NCBI GenBank assembly: GCA_018266915.1
Contig: JAFDZM010000045.1
Location: 186,001 to 250,000, forward strand
Direction of reading: 5' to 3'
Source: Bacteroidota bacterium
GTDB lineage: Bacteria > Bacteroidota > Bacteroidia > Sphingobacteriales > Sphingobacteriaceae
DNA: 64,000 bases
Of this stretch, positions 1 to 9,967 are shown in pieces. Each line of letters starts with the position of its first letter. Position 1 is the first letter of the stretch. The notes beneath the pieces were generated by a model. It did no database searches. It saw only the letters and a list, made by a program, of their open reading frames with translations, and was not told the origin of the DNA. A program made the translations under genes and the position numbers.

Positions 1-659
1 ATGTATTCGATACCGCTCTTCATGGTAGTAGCTTTTATCTGGCCTTTTATCACGTATGAAGCGAAAATGTTACCCATGGTTGAGTCTTCCCACCCCGGTA
101 CAACTATCGGCAGGTTCTTTTCGGCAGCAGCCAGCATCCATGAGTTTTTAGGATCAATCTCATAGTATTGTTCCAACTCGCCGCTTAACAGAATTTTGTA
201 CATGAATTCATGCGGGAAGTAGCGTTCACCTTTGTCGTCGGCATCTTTCCATATTTTATGGATGTGTTTTTGCAAACGCCTAAAGGCTTCTTCTTCAGGA
301 ATACAGGTATCGGTTACGCGGTTGTAATGGTTTTCTAACAAATCCCATTCATCCTGCGGACTCAAGTCGCGGTAATTTGGTACGCGTTTGTAGTGTGAGT
401 GGGCCACCAGGTTCATGATATCCTCTTCCAGGTTGGCGCCGGTGCATGAAATGATAGCAATTTTATCCTGGCGGATCATTTCGGCAAGCGAGATGCCCAG
501 TTCGGCAGTACTCATTGCGCCTGCCAGTGTCACCATCATTTTGCCACCTTCGGCCAGATGGGTTTCATATCCTTTTGCCGCATCCATTAATGCCGCAGCA
601 TTAAAGTGCAGGTAATTTTTTTCAATAAACTGAGAGATTGGTCCTCGTGTGTTACTCAT
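1..659 (-). CDS. Deoxyhypusine synthase-like protein (partial)
   Basis: The gene starts at an ATG at 659 and runs off the left edge, so only about the first 219 residues are present. The translation begins MSNTRGPISQFIEKNYLHF and contains the stretch VTLAGAMSTAELG followed by an ISCTGANLEEDI-like segment and a VVPGWEDSTMGN-like segment, which I recognise from the deoxyhypusine synthase superfamily (NAD-binding Rossmann-like fold). In bacteria, members of this family are often not true eIF5A-modifying enzymes but act on polyamines, for example as homospermidine synthase-like proteins, so the exact reaction is not settled. The catalytic lysine region lies beyond the edge. It is divergent from the outer-membrane gene at 787, with about 130 bp between them. 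Confidence 0.8.
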   Translation of the reverse strand, partial: MSNTRGPISQFIEKNYLHFNAAALMDAAKGYETHLAEGGKMMVTLAGAMSTAELGISLAEMIRQDKIAIISCTGANLEEDIMNLVAHSHYKRVPNYRDLSPQDEWDLLENHYNRVTDTCIPEEEAFRRLQKHIHKIWKDADDKGERYFPHEFMYKILLSGELEQYYEIDPKNSWMLAAAEKNLPIVVPGWEDSTMGNIFASYVIKGQIKATTMKSGIEY

Positions 660-786
660 GTTTCAGCTGTAATGTGTGGGCGCAAAATTATAGATTTTGT
701 TTAATCTGACTGTTAAATTTCAAAATTACCTTTCGGGGTAAACAACTATGCCGAATTTGAGTTTTATCTTCGCGCCGTTGCAGCCT

Positions 787-1929
787 ATGAAAAAACTATT
801 TACCGTATTTATTCTTTTCCTTAGCGTATTTCACGCAAATGCCCAGATAAAATGGCTGCCGAAGTTTATCAATAAGATGTATTTTGATAACGACAGCACC
901 AAGCACAGCAGCTTTGTGGTGTTGCCGGTGATATCATCAGCCCCTGAAACAGGAGTAGAAATAGGCGGAGCAGGGCTCTACTCTTATTATAGTGATACCA
1001 GCCGGACAAGCTTTACCAAAGTCTCTAATATATATGGATACGCGACGGTGACCACCAAAGGACAAAGTCGTTTCAGTTTAAGCACTACTTACTTTTCACC
1101 TGCGAATGAATGGCATGTTTATTCAGCGGTGAATTATATCCATTTTCCTTTTAATTTTTATGGCATTGGTAATAACACCCGCAAAGCTGATGGTGAACTG
1201 GTAGATGAAAAGCGTTTCAAATTCAACCTGGATGCGGAGAAATTGATCACAAAGCAATTATATGCCGGTATAGTCGCCGGAGGCTTTAATTATAAATATG
1301 CCAATGCTGATCCGGCAAGCTCATTTTTTGAGACCGATCCTCAGGTGCAGGACAGGTCGGGAGGTGCAAGCGTATTTATCGGACCAAGTTTGATATTCGA
1401 CACCCGCGACAATAATACTTATACTACCAAAGGCGCCATCATCACCGCATACTACAACCTGATGCATGGTATTTTAAGCAATAACAATTATGTAGGTGGA
1501 TTTTTGAATATCGAATATTCCCAATTTTTCAAACTGAGTAATAAGTTTATTCTGGCAGTAGACATACAGGAGCAAAGCCTTACCGGCGGACAGTCTCCAT
1601 TCTATCTGCTTCCGGAGCTAGGCAGCGACGAGATGATGCGCGGTTATTACAATGGCCGTTACCGCGACCGCAATTTTATTGCAGGGCAAACCGAACTACG
1701 TTACCGCATCTGCAACCGCATCGGCATTGTAGGTTTCCTGGGAACCGGGGAAGTGGCCCACGGTGATTTCTCTATCAATTCTTTAAAACCAAATTATGGC
1801 GGTGGCGTCCGTTATTTCTTTGATACGGAAAAAGGACTGAGCATCCGTGCAGATTATGGTATCGGCGAAAAAGTAGCCGGCGAAGCAAGGCAAAGTGGGT
1901 TTTATATTGGGTTAGGGCAAGCGTTCTGA
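787..1929 (+). CDS. Omp85/BamA-like outer-membrane beta-barrel protein
   Basis: This 380-residue protein has a signal peptide (MKKLFTVFILFLSVFHANAQ) and then only a barrel, with no POTRA repeats. I chose the start at 787 because the upstream in-frame ATG at 748 would put 13 extra residues before the signal peptide. Early SSAPETGVEIGG and mid-protein GPSLIFDTRDN segments are typical of surface-antigen (Bac_surface_Ag, PF01103) barrels, and the C-terminus ends in an aromatic residue (GLGQAF) as expected for insertion by the BAM complex. Its function is unknown; related stand-alone barrels are annotated as BamA/TamA-family proteins. It converges on the gene at 1934. Confidence 0.75.
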   Translation: MKKLFTVFILFLSVFHANAQIKWLPKFINKMYFDNDSTKHSSFVVLPVISSAPETGVEIGGAGLYSYYSDTSRTSFTKVSNIYGYATVTTKGQSRFSLSTTYFSPANEWHVYSAVNYIHFPFNFYGIGNNTRKADGELVDEKRFKFNLDAEKLITKQLYAGIVAGGFNYKYANADPASSFFETDPQVQDRSGGASVFIGPSLIFDTRDNNTYTTKGAIITAYYNLMHGILSNNNYVGGFLNIEYSQFFKLSNKFILAVDIQEQSLTGGQSPFYLLPELGSDEMMRGYYNGRYRDRNFIAGQTELRYRICNRIGIVGFLGTGEVAHGDFSINSLKPNYGGGVRYFFDTEKGLSIRADYGIGEKVAGEARQSGFYIGLGQAF

Positions 1930-1933
1930 TTGT

Positions 1934-2203
1934 CTATTCCTCTAAATCTTCCAACTTTTTAACACCCCAGTAATCCAGCATTGATTGGATATATGAACAG
2001 TCTTCAAGGCTCTGTTCACTAAACAAGACTTTACTATTATCGAGCATGTTAAGATAGACGCCGGAATAAGATATCGTTCCTGACCGGGTGCTTACATTAA
2101 TGGTAGCAGGGTTATATGAAGCCATGTGGTCGCGTCGTATAACCTGGGGCTTCTTAAAAAGATAATTTAGTTCAAACAATTTCAAATCATCGTCGACGCT
2201 CAC
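1934..2203 (-). CDS. Hypothetical protein, possible C-terminal half of a broken gene
   Basis: This 89-residue frame starts at a GTG at 2203. It has alternating hydrophobic beta-strand-like segments (ATINVSTRSGTISYSGVYLNM, then KVLFSEQSLED) and an acidic helical tail, which resembles a small PH-like domain, but I cannot assign a family. It lies in the same reading frame as the membrane-spanning ORF at 2207-2422 and is separated from it only by one TAA and one codon. The two together look like one membrane-anchored PH-like protein of about 160 residues interrupted by a nonsense codon. It could instead be a separately translated gene with a GTG start. Confidence 0.45.
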   Translation of the reverse strand: MSVDDDLKLFELNYLFKKPQVIRRDHMASYNPATINVSTRSGTISYSGVYLNMLDNSKVLFSEQSLEDCSYIQSMLDYWGVKKLEDLEE

Positions 2204-2206
2204 CTG

Positions 2207-2422
2207 TTATGGCGTCAAATAGCGCGATTTAATATATCTCGCTATGGTGAAGAACCCAAGAACCACTATAGCGCCATTCCTGATTCCACGGTTAGAAAAA
2301 AAGGGCTTTGGCGGAGCCGAAATTAAATTATAACTACAAAAGGATACACCTACAAGGCAAAGAAACAGCAGGAATATTCCCCCATAGAATTCAGTTTTAT
2401 TGCAATTAATTTTTGTTGGCAT
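2207..2422 (-). CDS. Small membrane protein, possible N-terminal half of a broken gene
   Basis: The 71-residue product has two predicted transmembrane segments, at about residues 13-34 (FYGGIFLLFLCLVGVSFCSY) and 48-62, followed by a basic end. It ends at a TAA (2207-2209), and the frame continues open into the ORF ending at 1934. Two membrane helices followed by a soluble beta-rich domain is a common bacterial arrangement, so I read the pair as the two halves of one gene. No family is recognised with certainty. Confidence 0.5.
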   Translation of the reverse strand: MPTKINCNKTEFYGGIFLLFLCLVGVSFCSYNLISAPPKPFFSNRGIRNGAIVVLGFFTIARYIKSRYLTP

Positions 2423-2460
2423 AACGGTTTAGGTTATTTTAGATAATCAAATCTAAATTA

Positions 2461-3246
2461 TTAAAACCGAATCAAGAAATCCTCCTTCACCTGACCTTTT
2501 TTAAAATAAACCAATCCTATCCAGAAAAGATCAATCGTTACAGTAACCTGTGGATGGGCTTTTATTTGCGCCCAGGCTTCCTTCATCCCTTCACTCCAGT
2601 AGATATCATCAAATATTAATAGTGCGTTCCCATGCACTCTGGGCAGGCACCATTCAAAATATTTCAGTGTGGCATCTTTCTGGTGATTACCGTCTACAAA
2701 AACAAAATCAAGTTGGTCAAGGCTATCGATCACTCCTTTTAGGGTATCATCGAAATTGCCAATTACCTGCTTTATGTCTTTAATATTCGATTTCTCAAAA
2801 ACCTCTTTGGCTGCATTTGCGGTCTGCGGGCAACCTTCCAGCGTGTAAAGTTCAGCTGACGGTGCTGCGCTTTTTATATATAATGAAGTAGTGCCAAGGC
2901 AAGTTCCCAGCTCGATCATGTTTTTGGGCTGCTGATCTTTTACCAGGCGGTAAAGCAATTGCGCCAATTTGGGTGGTTTTAGAGCATTTTTAGCAATCTC
3001 GCTTATTTTCTTTTGCTTGTTATTATTTACCAATGATCCTGCGCCCAGGTCGGTTACGGTTATCATCCTGGTGTCAGAAAGCAATTCCTGGCGGATACTT
3101 TCAATATCATTATAAATATCTTTGCGTTTGTAATCGTAAATAACCTCATCTAACAGCCTGTAAACGAAAGGCGAATGTGTCCCGTGCCTGTTTTTACCCC
3201 TCAAGCGATGCAGCAGGTAGTCCTTCGCGAACTTAAAATTTAACAT
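2461..3246 (-). CDS. Class I SAM-dependent methyltransferase
   Basis: The protein has 261 residues from the ATG at 3246 (MLNFKFAKDYLLHRLRGKNR). An earlier ATG at 3264 would add six residues; I prefer 3246 because the RGKNRHGTHSPFVYRLLDEVIYD opening then sits near the N-terminus as I expect for these proteins. The SAM-binding motif is MIELGTCLGTTSLYI, followed by an acidic YTLEGCP turn and a DFVFVDGNHQ segment. These fit the O-methyltransferase-like Methyltransf_24 group. The substrate is unknown. It is divergent from the SirB1-like gene at 3294. Confidence 0.8.
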   Translation of the reverse strand: MLNFKFAKDYLLHRLRGKNRHGTHSPFVYRLLDEVIYDYKRKDIYNDIESIRQELLSDTRMITVTDLGAGSLVNNNKQKKISEIAKNALKPPKLAQLLYRLVKDQQPKNMIELGTCLGTTSLYIKSAAPSAELYTLEGCPQTANAAKEVFEKSNIKDIKQVIGNFDDTLKGVIDSLDQLDFVFVDGNHQKDATLKYFEWCLPRVHGNALLIFDDIYWSEGMKEAWAQIKAHPQVTVTIDLFWIGLVYFKKGQVKEDFLIRF

Positions 3247-3293
3247 GGCCGTAAAAATAGACAAAGGTTTAGTATTTTAGCTTACATAGAAAT

Positions 3294-4154
3294 ATGATAG
3301 ACCCCAAAGAGATCAATTCCCTGATAAAACTGCTTGACGACCCCGACCGGGAAATATATGAGCATATCCACGATAAGATTCTTTCCTACGGCGGCGAGGT
3401 GATCGAATACCTTGAATCGGCATGGGAACAGGCATTCGATCCGATACAGCAGGAGCGCATTGCCAACCTAGTGCACGAGATACAATTCAGATTGGTAAAA
3501 GACGAGCTGAAATTATGGTACCAAGGTGGCGCTTTCGATCTGCTGCAAGGTGCGCTCATCATCAATAAATATCAATATCCTGATCTGGATGAGCAAAAAG
3601 TGATCAACCAGATAGAAGCTATTAAGCGCGACATCTGGCTGCAAATGATCTACGATAGCAGCCCGGCAGAGCAGGTGAAGCTCATCAACCATGTTTTTTA
3701 TAATATCCACGGCTTCAGCGGCAATACCACCAATCACCAGGATCCACAGAACAGTTACCTGAACCAGGTATTGGAAACAAAAAAAGGCAACCAGATATCA
3801 TTAGCTATTATTTATTCCATCATCGCCCAAAAGCTGGATATACCGGTTTATGGCGTCAACCTACCGCAGCACTTTATCCTGGCTTATGTAGATGAAACGA
3901 GGGAAACCGAATTTGAAGGCGGAGTTTTGTTCTATATCAATGCGTTTAATAAAGGATTTATCTTCGGTCGCCGGGATGTAGATATGTTCCTGAAGCAATT
4001 AAATCTGAAAGCTGAAAAGCAATTCTATGAGCCTTGCTCCAATGCTGACATTGTTCGCCGCATATTGCGCAACTTGATCAGCGCCTACGAAAATTTGGGA
4101 TCAACAGATAAGGTGGCGGAGTTGAATGAATTGTTGGAGATAGTTAATAAGTGA
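3294..4154 (+). CDS. SirB1-family transglutaminase-like protein
   Basis: The 286-residue protein has an alpha-helical N-terminal region and a transglutaminase-like core (about residues 90-200) with GNQISLAIIYSIIAQKLDIPV and LPQHFILAYVD, the signature of the SirB1/Transglut_core2 (PF13369) family. The C-terminal 40 residues (DIVRRILRNLISAYENLG) look like a TPR-type helix pair. In proteobacteria the family is linked genetically to sirB and to release-factor methylation operons, but its biochemical role is not established. Here it stands alone, between a divergent methyltransferase and a convergent esterase. Confidence 0.8.
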   Translation: MIDPKEINSLIKLLDDPDREIYEHIHDKILSYGGEVIEYLESAWEQAFDPIQQERIANLVHEIQFRLVKDELKLWYQGGAFDLLQGALIINKYQYPDLDEQKVINQIEAIKRDIWLQMIYDSSPAEQVKLINHVFYNIHGFSGNTTNHQDPQNSYLNQVLETKKGNQISLAIIYSIIAQKLDIPVYGVNLPQHFILAYVDETRETEFEGGVLFYINAFNKGFIFGRRDVDMFLKQLNLKAEKQFYEPCSNADIVRRILRNLISAYENLGSTDKVAELNELLEIVNK

Positions 4155-4200
4155 CCGGTTTATCTGTGTAATCTCACTTTCTAATCGGTGTAATCCCTCG

Positions 4201-5106
4201 TCAAAAGCCATTCTCTTGCATCCAATTTACTCCCCACTCAAACCACTTGCCTTTGTTTTTAGGATTGGTCATACCAAAACCATGTCCACCTTCCTGGAAA
4301 AGGTGCATCTCTGCCTTAACCTTGTTTTGTATTAAACCATCATAAAATAGCAGTGAATTTTGAACGGGTACCGCATCGTCATTTTCTGCATGTACCAAAA
4401 AGCACGGCGGGGTATCCACGTCAATTTGCTTCTCATTTGAGTAAAGATCAATTAACTCCTGCGATGGGTTGTCACCGATCAGATTTTTGCGTGAACCTGC
4501 ATGCGCAAATGGCCCGAAGGTGATAACCGGGTAAATAAGCATCGCAAAATCAGGACGCAGACTGATATTTTTTTTATTAGGGATAACTTCTTTTTTAAAA
4601 TGAGTTGCTAATGTCGACGCCAAATGCCCGCCTGCTGAAAAGCCGATGATGCCAATTTTATCAGGCTTTATGCCCCATTCGGCGGCCCGCTCCCGTACTA
4701 TTTGTATCGACCTTTGTGCATCCTGTAACGGTCCGATGGTTTTATCAACCATGATTTCGTCACTCGGCAAACGGTATTTTACGACAAAAGCGGTAACACC
4801 TATTTTGTTAAATTCCCTGGCAATATCTTCCCCTTCATAAGTAATCGTTAGGTTAATATAACCACCGCCGGGAAATACGATAACAGCAGTACCATTTGCT
4901 TTGCCCTTTTCGGGAAAGTAGGGCGTGATGGTCGGGTCCGTTACCTGGCTTATACTATATCCTTCCCTTTTCTCTACATAAGTAGCTGGCGCCTTTTTTG
5001 AATTAGGCACACCATTGGGGTAAAGCGGAATGGGTTTTTCTTGTGCGTTAGAACTTAAAGAAAATACCATAGCTGCGCCGAGCAATAAGCAAAAGTTTTT
5101 TAGCAT
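4201..5106 (-). CDS. Secreted alpha/beta hydrolase (acetyl esterase-like)
   Basis: This is a 301-residue protein from the ATG at 5106, which opens a signal peptide (MLKNFCLLLGAAMVFSLSSNAQ). The oxyanion segment is FPGGGY (residues 79-83, the family's HGGGY form with Pro for His) and the nucleophile is the Ser in GFSAGG (155-160); a late ENDDAVP supplies the Asp and GGHGFG the His. This is the BD-FAE/esterase-lipase arrangement often annotated as acetylxylan esterase in Bacteroidota. It starts 48 bp after the prfB stop, with its own candidate -7 box at 5142-5149, so it may be both co-transcribed and independently transcribed. Confidence 0.8.
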   Translation of the reverse strand: MLKNFCLLLGAAMVFSLSSNAQEKPIPLYPNGVPNSKKAPATYVEKREGYSISQVTDPTITPYFPEKGKANGTAVIVFPGGGYINLTITYEGEDIAREFNKIGVTAFVVKYRLPSDEIMVDKTIGPLQDAQRSIQIVRERAAEWGIKPDKIGIIGFSAGGHLASTLATHFKKEVIPNKKNISLRPDFAMLIYPVITFGPFAHAGSRKNLIGDNPSQELIDLYSNEKQIDVDTPPCFLVHAENDDAVPVQNSLLFYDGLIQNKVKAEMHLFQEGGHGFGMTNPKNKGKWFEWGVNWMQENGF

Positions 5107-5141
5107 AGTTAATGTATAGTTGACGGTTAATCGGTAATAAC

Positions 5142-5149
5142 CAAATATA
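5142..5149 (-). promoter_or_regulatory. Candidate -7 promoter box of the esterase gene
   Basis: TATATTTG on the minus strand lies between the prfB stop and the esterase ATG at 5106, predicting a leader of about 30 nt. A six-position match occurs by chance every few kilobases, so the support is positional only. Confidence 0.4.
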
Positions 5150-5154
5150 GCCAA

Positions 5155-6244
5155 CTATTTTGAACCGCCAAATTCCATCAAATAAGCTTTCAGGAAATCA
5201 TTCAGATCGCCATCCAGTACAGCCTGTGCGTTGGATGTTTCATGATCTGTACGCAAATCCTTCACCAGTTTATATGGATGCAATACGTAATTTCTGATTT
5301 GTGAACCCCATTCTATTTTCTTCTTGCTGCCTTCTATTGCATTCGTCGTTTCCTGACGCTTGCGCATCTCGATCTCATACAATTGCGATTTTAGGAGGCG
5401 CATGGCGTTATCCTTGTTTTGCAATTGTGAGCGCGACTCCTGGTTTTTGATAATGATGCCAGATGGCTTGTGATACAAACGCACCGCAGTTTCCACCTTA
5501 TTCACGTTCTGTCCGCCTGCACCACCCGAGCGGAAAGTTTCAAATTCAACATCTGCCGGGTTGATCTCGATCTCGATCGTATCATCTACCAACGGATAAA
5601 CATAAACTGAGGCAAATGAAGTATGGCGTTTAGCATTCGCGTCAAACGGCGATATACGCACCAGTCGGTGTACACCATTCTCCCCTTTCAGGTATCCGTA
5701 GGCAAAATCACCTTCAAACTGTAAAGTAACCGTCTTCACTCCAGCCACATCACCTTCCTGGAAATCCTGTTCGGTAACTTTGTAGCCGTTCTTCTCGCCC
5801 CACATAATGTACATACGCATCAGCATGCCGGCCCAGTCGCAGCTTTCGGTACCTCCCGCGCCTGCCGTGATCTGCAATACGGCGTTCAGCTGATCTTCCT
5901 CAGCCGATAGCATATTTTTGAATTCCAGTTCTTCCACCGCGGTTGTTGCTGTATCAAACTGTTCTTGCATTTCAGCTTCCGTAGCGTCGCCTGCCTGGTA
6001 GAATTCAAATAACACGCCAGTATCTTCAACAGTGGATTCTACCTGCTGAAACGCGTCTGTCCAAACTTTTTTGGTTTTGATAGAAGCCAGAACCTTTTCG
6101 GCTTCCTTAGGGCTGTCCCAGAAATTGGGACCAACGGTTATTTCCTGTTCCTTTTGTAGCGCATCGAGTTTATTATCGATGTCAAAGATGCCTCCTCAGG
6201 GAAGTTATTCTATCCCTTAAATCCTGGATCTGTTCTTTAGTCAT
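5155..6244 (-). CDS. prfB: Peptide chain release factor 2, with programmed +1 frameshift
   Basis: RF2 recognises UAA and UGA stop codons. The first 20 codons (6244-6185) end in CTT TGA C, and the rest (342 codons) is in the +1 frame from 6183, giving a 362-residue protein. The anticodon-mimic SPF (residues 198-200) and the peptidyl-transferase GGQ (243-245, in [10 protein letters not shown]) are intact. The frameshift signal has an AGGAGG Shine-Dalgarno-like hexamer (6196-6191) three bases before the CTT slip codon, as in the classical E. coli site, so low RF2 should promote readthrough into full-length product. The gene itself ends in TAG, which RF1 reads. An apparent start at 6015 is only an internal codon of the second frame. 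Confidence 0.97.
6181..6196 (-). promoter_or_regulatory. prfB programmed frameshift site
   Basis: Reading on the minus strand, AGGAGG, three bases (CAT), then CTT TGA C. The internal Shine-Dalgarno-like hexamer, the slippery CTT and the in-frame TGA followed by C match the known RF2 autoregulatory frameshift signal in order and spacing. Confidence 0.95.
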
Positions 6245-6248
6245 GGCG

Positions 6249-6256
6249 CAAATATA
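6249..6256 (-). promoter_or_regulatory. Candidate -7 promoter box of prfB
   Basis: TATATTTG on the minus strand matches the Bacteroidota TAnnTTTG -7 element. It ends five bases before the prfB ATG, so transcription would start at or within the start codon, suggesting a leaderless or nearly leaderless mRNA. No clear -33 element is seen. Confidence 0.5.
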
Positions 6257-6264
6257 TGATTTTT

Positions 6265-6371
6265 GATGTGCAGATGTGCTGTTGATGTGCGGATATGCAG
6301 ATGTGCGAATGTGCAGATGTTTTTAAGATGAAAAGCAACTTTACAACTTTTCAACCTTGCAACTTTCCAAC
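6265..6371. repeat. Intergenic octamer word repeats (two words)
   Basis: Two successive blocks upstream of prfB. At 6265-6320 variants of AGATGTGC recur with an 8-bp period broken by short insertions. At 6336-6371 four variants of CAACTTTA follow one another exactly every 8 bp, plus a half unit. The same two words recur at 59845-59946 and 61261-62055. No ORF fits this stretch. Confidence 0.75.
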
Positions 6372-6464
6372 GTGCGCCAGCCCGAGGCCTCGCCCCCTAA
6401 AAACGTCAAAGGGGTTGTAAATTAATACAGCCCCTCTGAACGTGCTTTTATAGGTAGTGTATCT

Positions 6465-6902
6465 TTAGCCAACCATTAGCCTGTCTAACACAGTGCTCAG
6501 GTCGGCGCGGTTGCCATTTAATTTGGTAAGGAAAGTAGTTAAAGTAAATTCCTTGTTCTTTTCGCCCTTGGTTTGCTCGATCAGATCAAGCATCACCGGC
6601 GGGATTAATGCTTTAGAAATATTCAACGCCGAAGCAGGACTGATATTGTAATATCGGTTCAGCTTATTAGCGAACTTGTTGATCACACTCGTGGTCAGCG
6701 GACTCTTATATATTTCCGGAAATTGGAAATATTTTACAAGGTCCTTTAGCTTACCCGATTCCATCTGTCCTTTAAAAACCTCGATAATAGAACTTGAAGC
6801 ATCATTGATCACGGCTTCACGGTCTTTTTCCAGTATTTCCGGATTGTCAATAACAGCCGTCCCGGCGTTATTTTTGACTATCAAAAAGAGTCTTTCAAAC
6901 AT
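6465..6902 (-). CDS. Conserved hypothetical protein
   Basis: The 145-residue product starts at the ATG at 6902 (MFERLFLIVKNNAGTAVIDN); an upstream in-frame start at 6917 would add five residues. The opening (FLIVKNNAGTAVIDNPEI) and the following helical region with EVFKGQMESGKLKDL resemble small Bacteroidota proteins related to DUF937, made of predicted amphipathic helices with no signal peptide or membrane segment. The C-terminal half (SPLTTSVINKFANKLNRYY, then ISPASALNISKALIPPVML) also fits that pattern. Function is unknown. It is divergent from pgi across an array of dyads. Confidence 0.6.
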   Translation of the reverse strand: MFERLFLIVKNNAGTAVIDNPEILEKDREAVINDASSSIIEVFKGQMESGKLKDLVKYFQFPEIYKSPLTTSVINKFANKLNRYYNISPASALNISKALIPPVMLDLIEQTKGEKNKEFTLTTFLTKLNGNRADLSTVLDRLMVG

Positions 6903-8867
<1,965 letters not shown>

Positions 8868-8871
8868 CGTT

Positions 8872-8940
8872 CAATTTGCAGTTATTAGTGGGCAGTTTGC
8901 AGGGGATATCACTACTGCAAATTGCTAACTTTTTTATTTC
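8872..8940 (+). terminator. Hairpin after pgi built from heptamer words
   Basis: The left arm at 8876-8903 is four successive 7-bp words of the type TTGCAGT. The right arm near 8910-8924 complements its beginning (CAATTTGCAG against CTGCAAATTG). A T-run follows at about 8930, so it can serve as the pgi terminator. Confidence 0.55.
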
Positions 8941-8958
8941 AGTAACAAATCAAATACC

Positions 8959-9204
8959 TTATAGCTTATTAATCAGTTCTTCTTTTCCTATTTTAAGATG
9001 ATCGGCAACCTCGCTTAAAATTGCATTGAGCGTGCCCAACTTTAGAGGATCGTGGTTAGGAATCGTAAGATGATGTGCCCCTGTATCCGATAACCTTGAC
9101 AACCTGATATGACTTCCTTTTTGTCTTACAACTTCATAGCCGTATTTTGCAAGTAGCTTGACCAGATCAGAGCCGGAAACATTGCGAGGAGTTTTTAGCG
9201 ACAT
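8959..9204 (-). CDS. hicA: HicA-family toxin (mRNA interferase)
   Basis: The 81-residue protein matches HicA in length and layout: a helix (SGSDLVKLLAKYGYEVVRQ), then KGSHIRL with the catalytic His32, then HHLTIPNHDPLKLGTLNAIL. HicA toxins have a dsRBD-like fold and cleave mRNA. The gene follows its presumed antitoxin by 12 bp on the same strand, so the antitoxin is translated first, the reverse of the original hicAB order. No frameshift or loss of the active His is seen, so the toxin should be functional. Confidence 0.85.
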   Translation of the reverse strand: MSLKTPRNVSGSDLVKLLAKYGYEVVRQKGSHIRLSRLSDTGAHHLTIPNHDPLKLGTLNAILSEVADHLKIGKEELINKL

Positions 9205-9216
9205 AGAAAGCAGATA

Positions 9217-9423
9217 TCAAACGGTAATTATCTCTTCCTTTACCAAATGAAGCCGAATAATTTTGGGGATATTAGGTTCATCAAAATGACATTGCACAGC
9301 TTCGCGGATATTTGATTTAAGTTCATCCAATGTATCAGCTTCCGTAAATATGCTTTCTCCTATGGCTCTTGCGGTGTAACCGCCCTCTAATGCTTCTTCA
9401 ACCAAAAAGAATATTTCGTTCAT
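9217..9423 (-). CDS. hicB: HicB-like antitoxin
   Basis: The 68-residue product (MNEIFFLVEEALEGGYTARAI) has the short HicB-like partial RNase H fold: GGYTARAIGESIFTEADTLDELKSNIREAVQCHF. It lacks the C-terminal DNA-binding domain of longer HicB proteins, so autoregulation by this protein alone is doubtful. It lies 12 bp upstream of the HicA-like toxin in one operon. A TAAATTTG -7 box (9428-9435) ends five bases before the ATG, consistent with a leaderless transcript. Confidence 0.8.
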   Translation of the reverse strand: MNEIFFLVEEALEGGYTARAIGESIFTEADTLDELKSNIREAVQCHFDEPNIPKIIRLHLVKEEIITV

Positions 9424-9427
9424 ATAT

Positions 9428-9435
9428 CAAATTTA
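9428..9435 (-). promoter_or_regulatory. Candidate -7 promoter box of hicBA
   Basis: TAAATTTG on the minus strand, immediately before the hicB ATG, fits TAnnTTTG and predicts a transcript starting at the start codon. Confidence 0.45.
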
Positions 9436-9496
9436 CAGATTTTTAATAATTAATTCTTCACCCTCTCAAAATATACTATCTGTAGTTTACTGATTC

Positions 9497-9874
9497 TCAT
9501 ATTATTCGTCCTGTCTTAGGAATACATGAAGTTATTACGTCAATTATTCCGTCCTGACAAAGTATAGAATAATGCGTCATTTCTTGATCATCATAAATTC
9601 CGCTGCTTTCATCTTTGAACCAATCTAAATATTCCGATTTTTTAGTTTGCCCGAATACTTGGAGCGTTGGGTTATTTAGAGATTTTATCCTCCCAGACTC
9701 AACAGTAATTCGATAAGAGAAATAAGAATCGAATACTATCTTGAAGGGTTTGCCAACAGTCCATTCTTCAAATAATAATACTAATACGCCCATTTCGTGG
9801 GTTAATGAACGCATATCGATTGAACTACTTGAAATTTCTATTGGATTCCAGCTCGTATAAATATCAAATTCCAT
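9497..9874 (-). CDS. Hypothetical protein next to the toxin-antitoxin pair
   Basis: This 125-residue protein has no signal peptide or membrane segment and is acidic overall with aromatic-rich strands (YLDWFKDESSGIYDDQEMTHY). I do not recognise the family. Small acidic proteins of this kind are common among immunity proteins of contact-dependent toxins, but no toxin gene adjoins it, so that remains a guess. It starts at an ATG at 9874, ends 73 bp before hicB and follows asd. Confidence 0.55.
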   Translation of the reverse strand: MEFDIYTSWNPIEISSSSIDMRSLTHEMGVLVLLFEEWTVGKPFKIVFDSYFSYRITVESGRIKSLNNPTLQVFGQTKKSEYLDWFKDESSGIYDDQEMTHYSILCQDGIIDVITSCIPKTGRII

Positions 9875-9967
9875 TGCTGCTAATTAGATTTAGGTATTTC
9901 ATAAAATAAAAATAGGAATAATCTTCCGACTATCCCTACTTATGGTTGATTGAGTAAGTATGCTAAA

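Noticed and set aside
6265..6371. CRISPR array
   Set aside because: Repeats are 8 bp with no spacers of constant size, and no cas gene is present anywhere in the window.
8959..9874. Defence island around the HicAB-like pair
   Set aside because: Apart from one unknown small protein, neighbours are housekeeping genes (pgi, asd); there is no nuclease, helicase, methylase or integrase.
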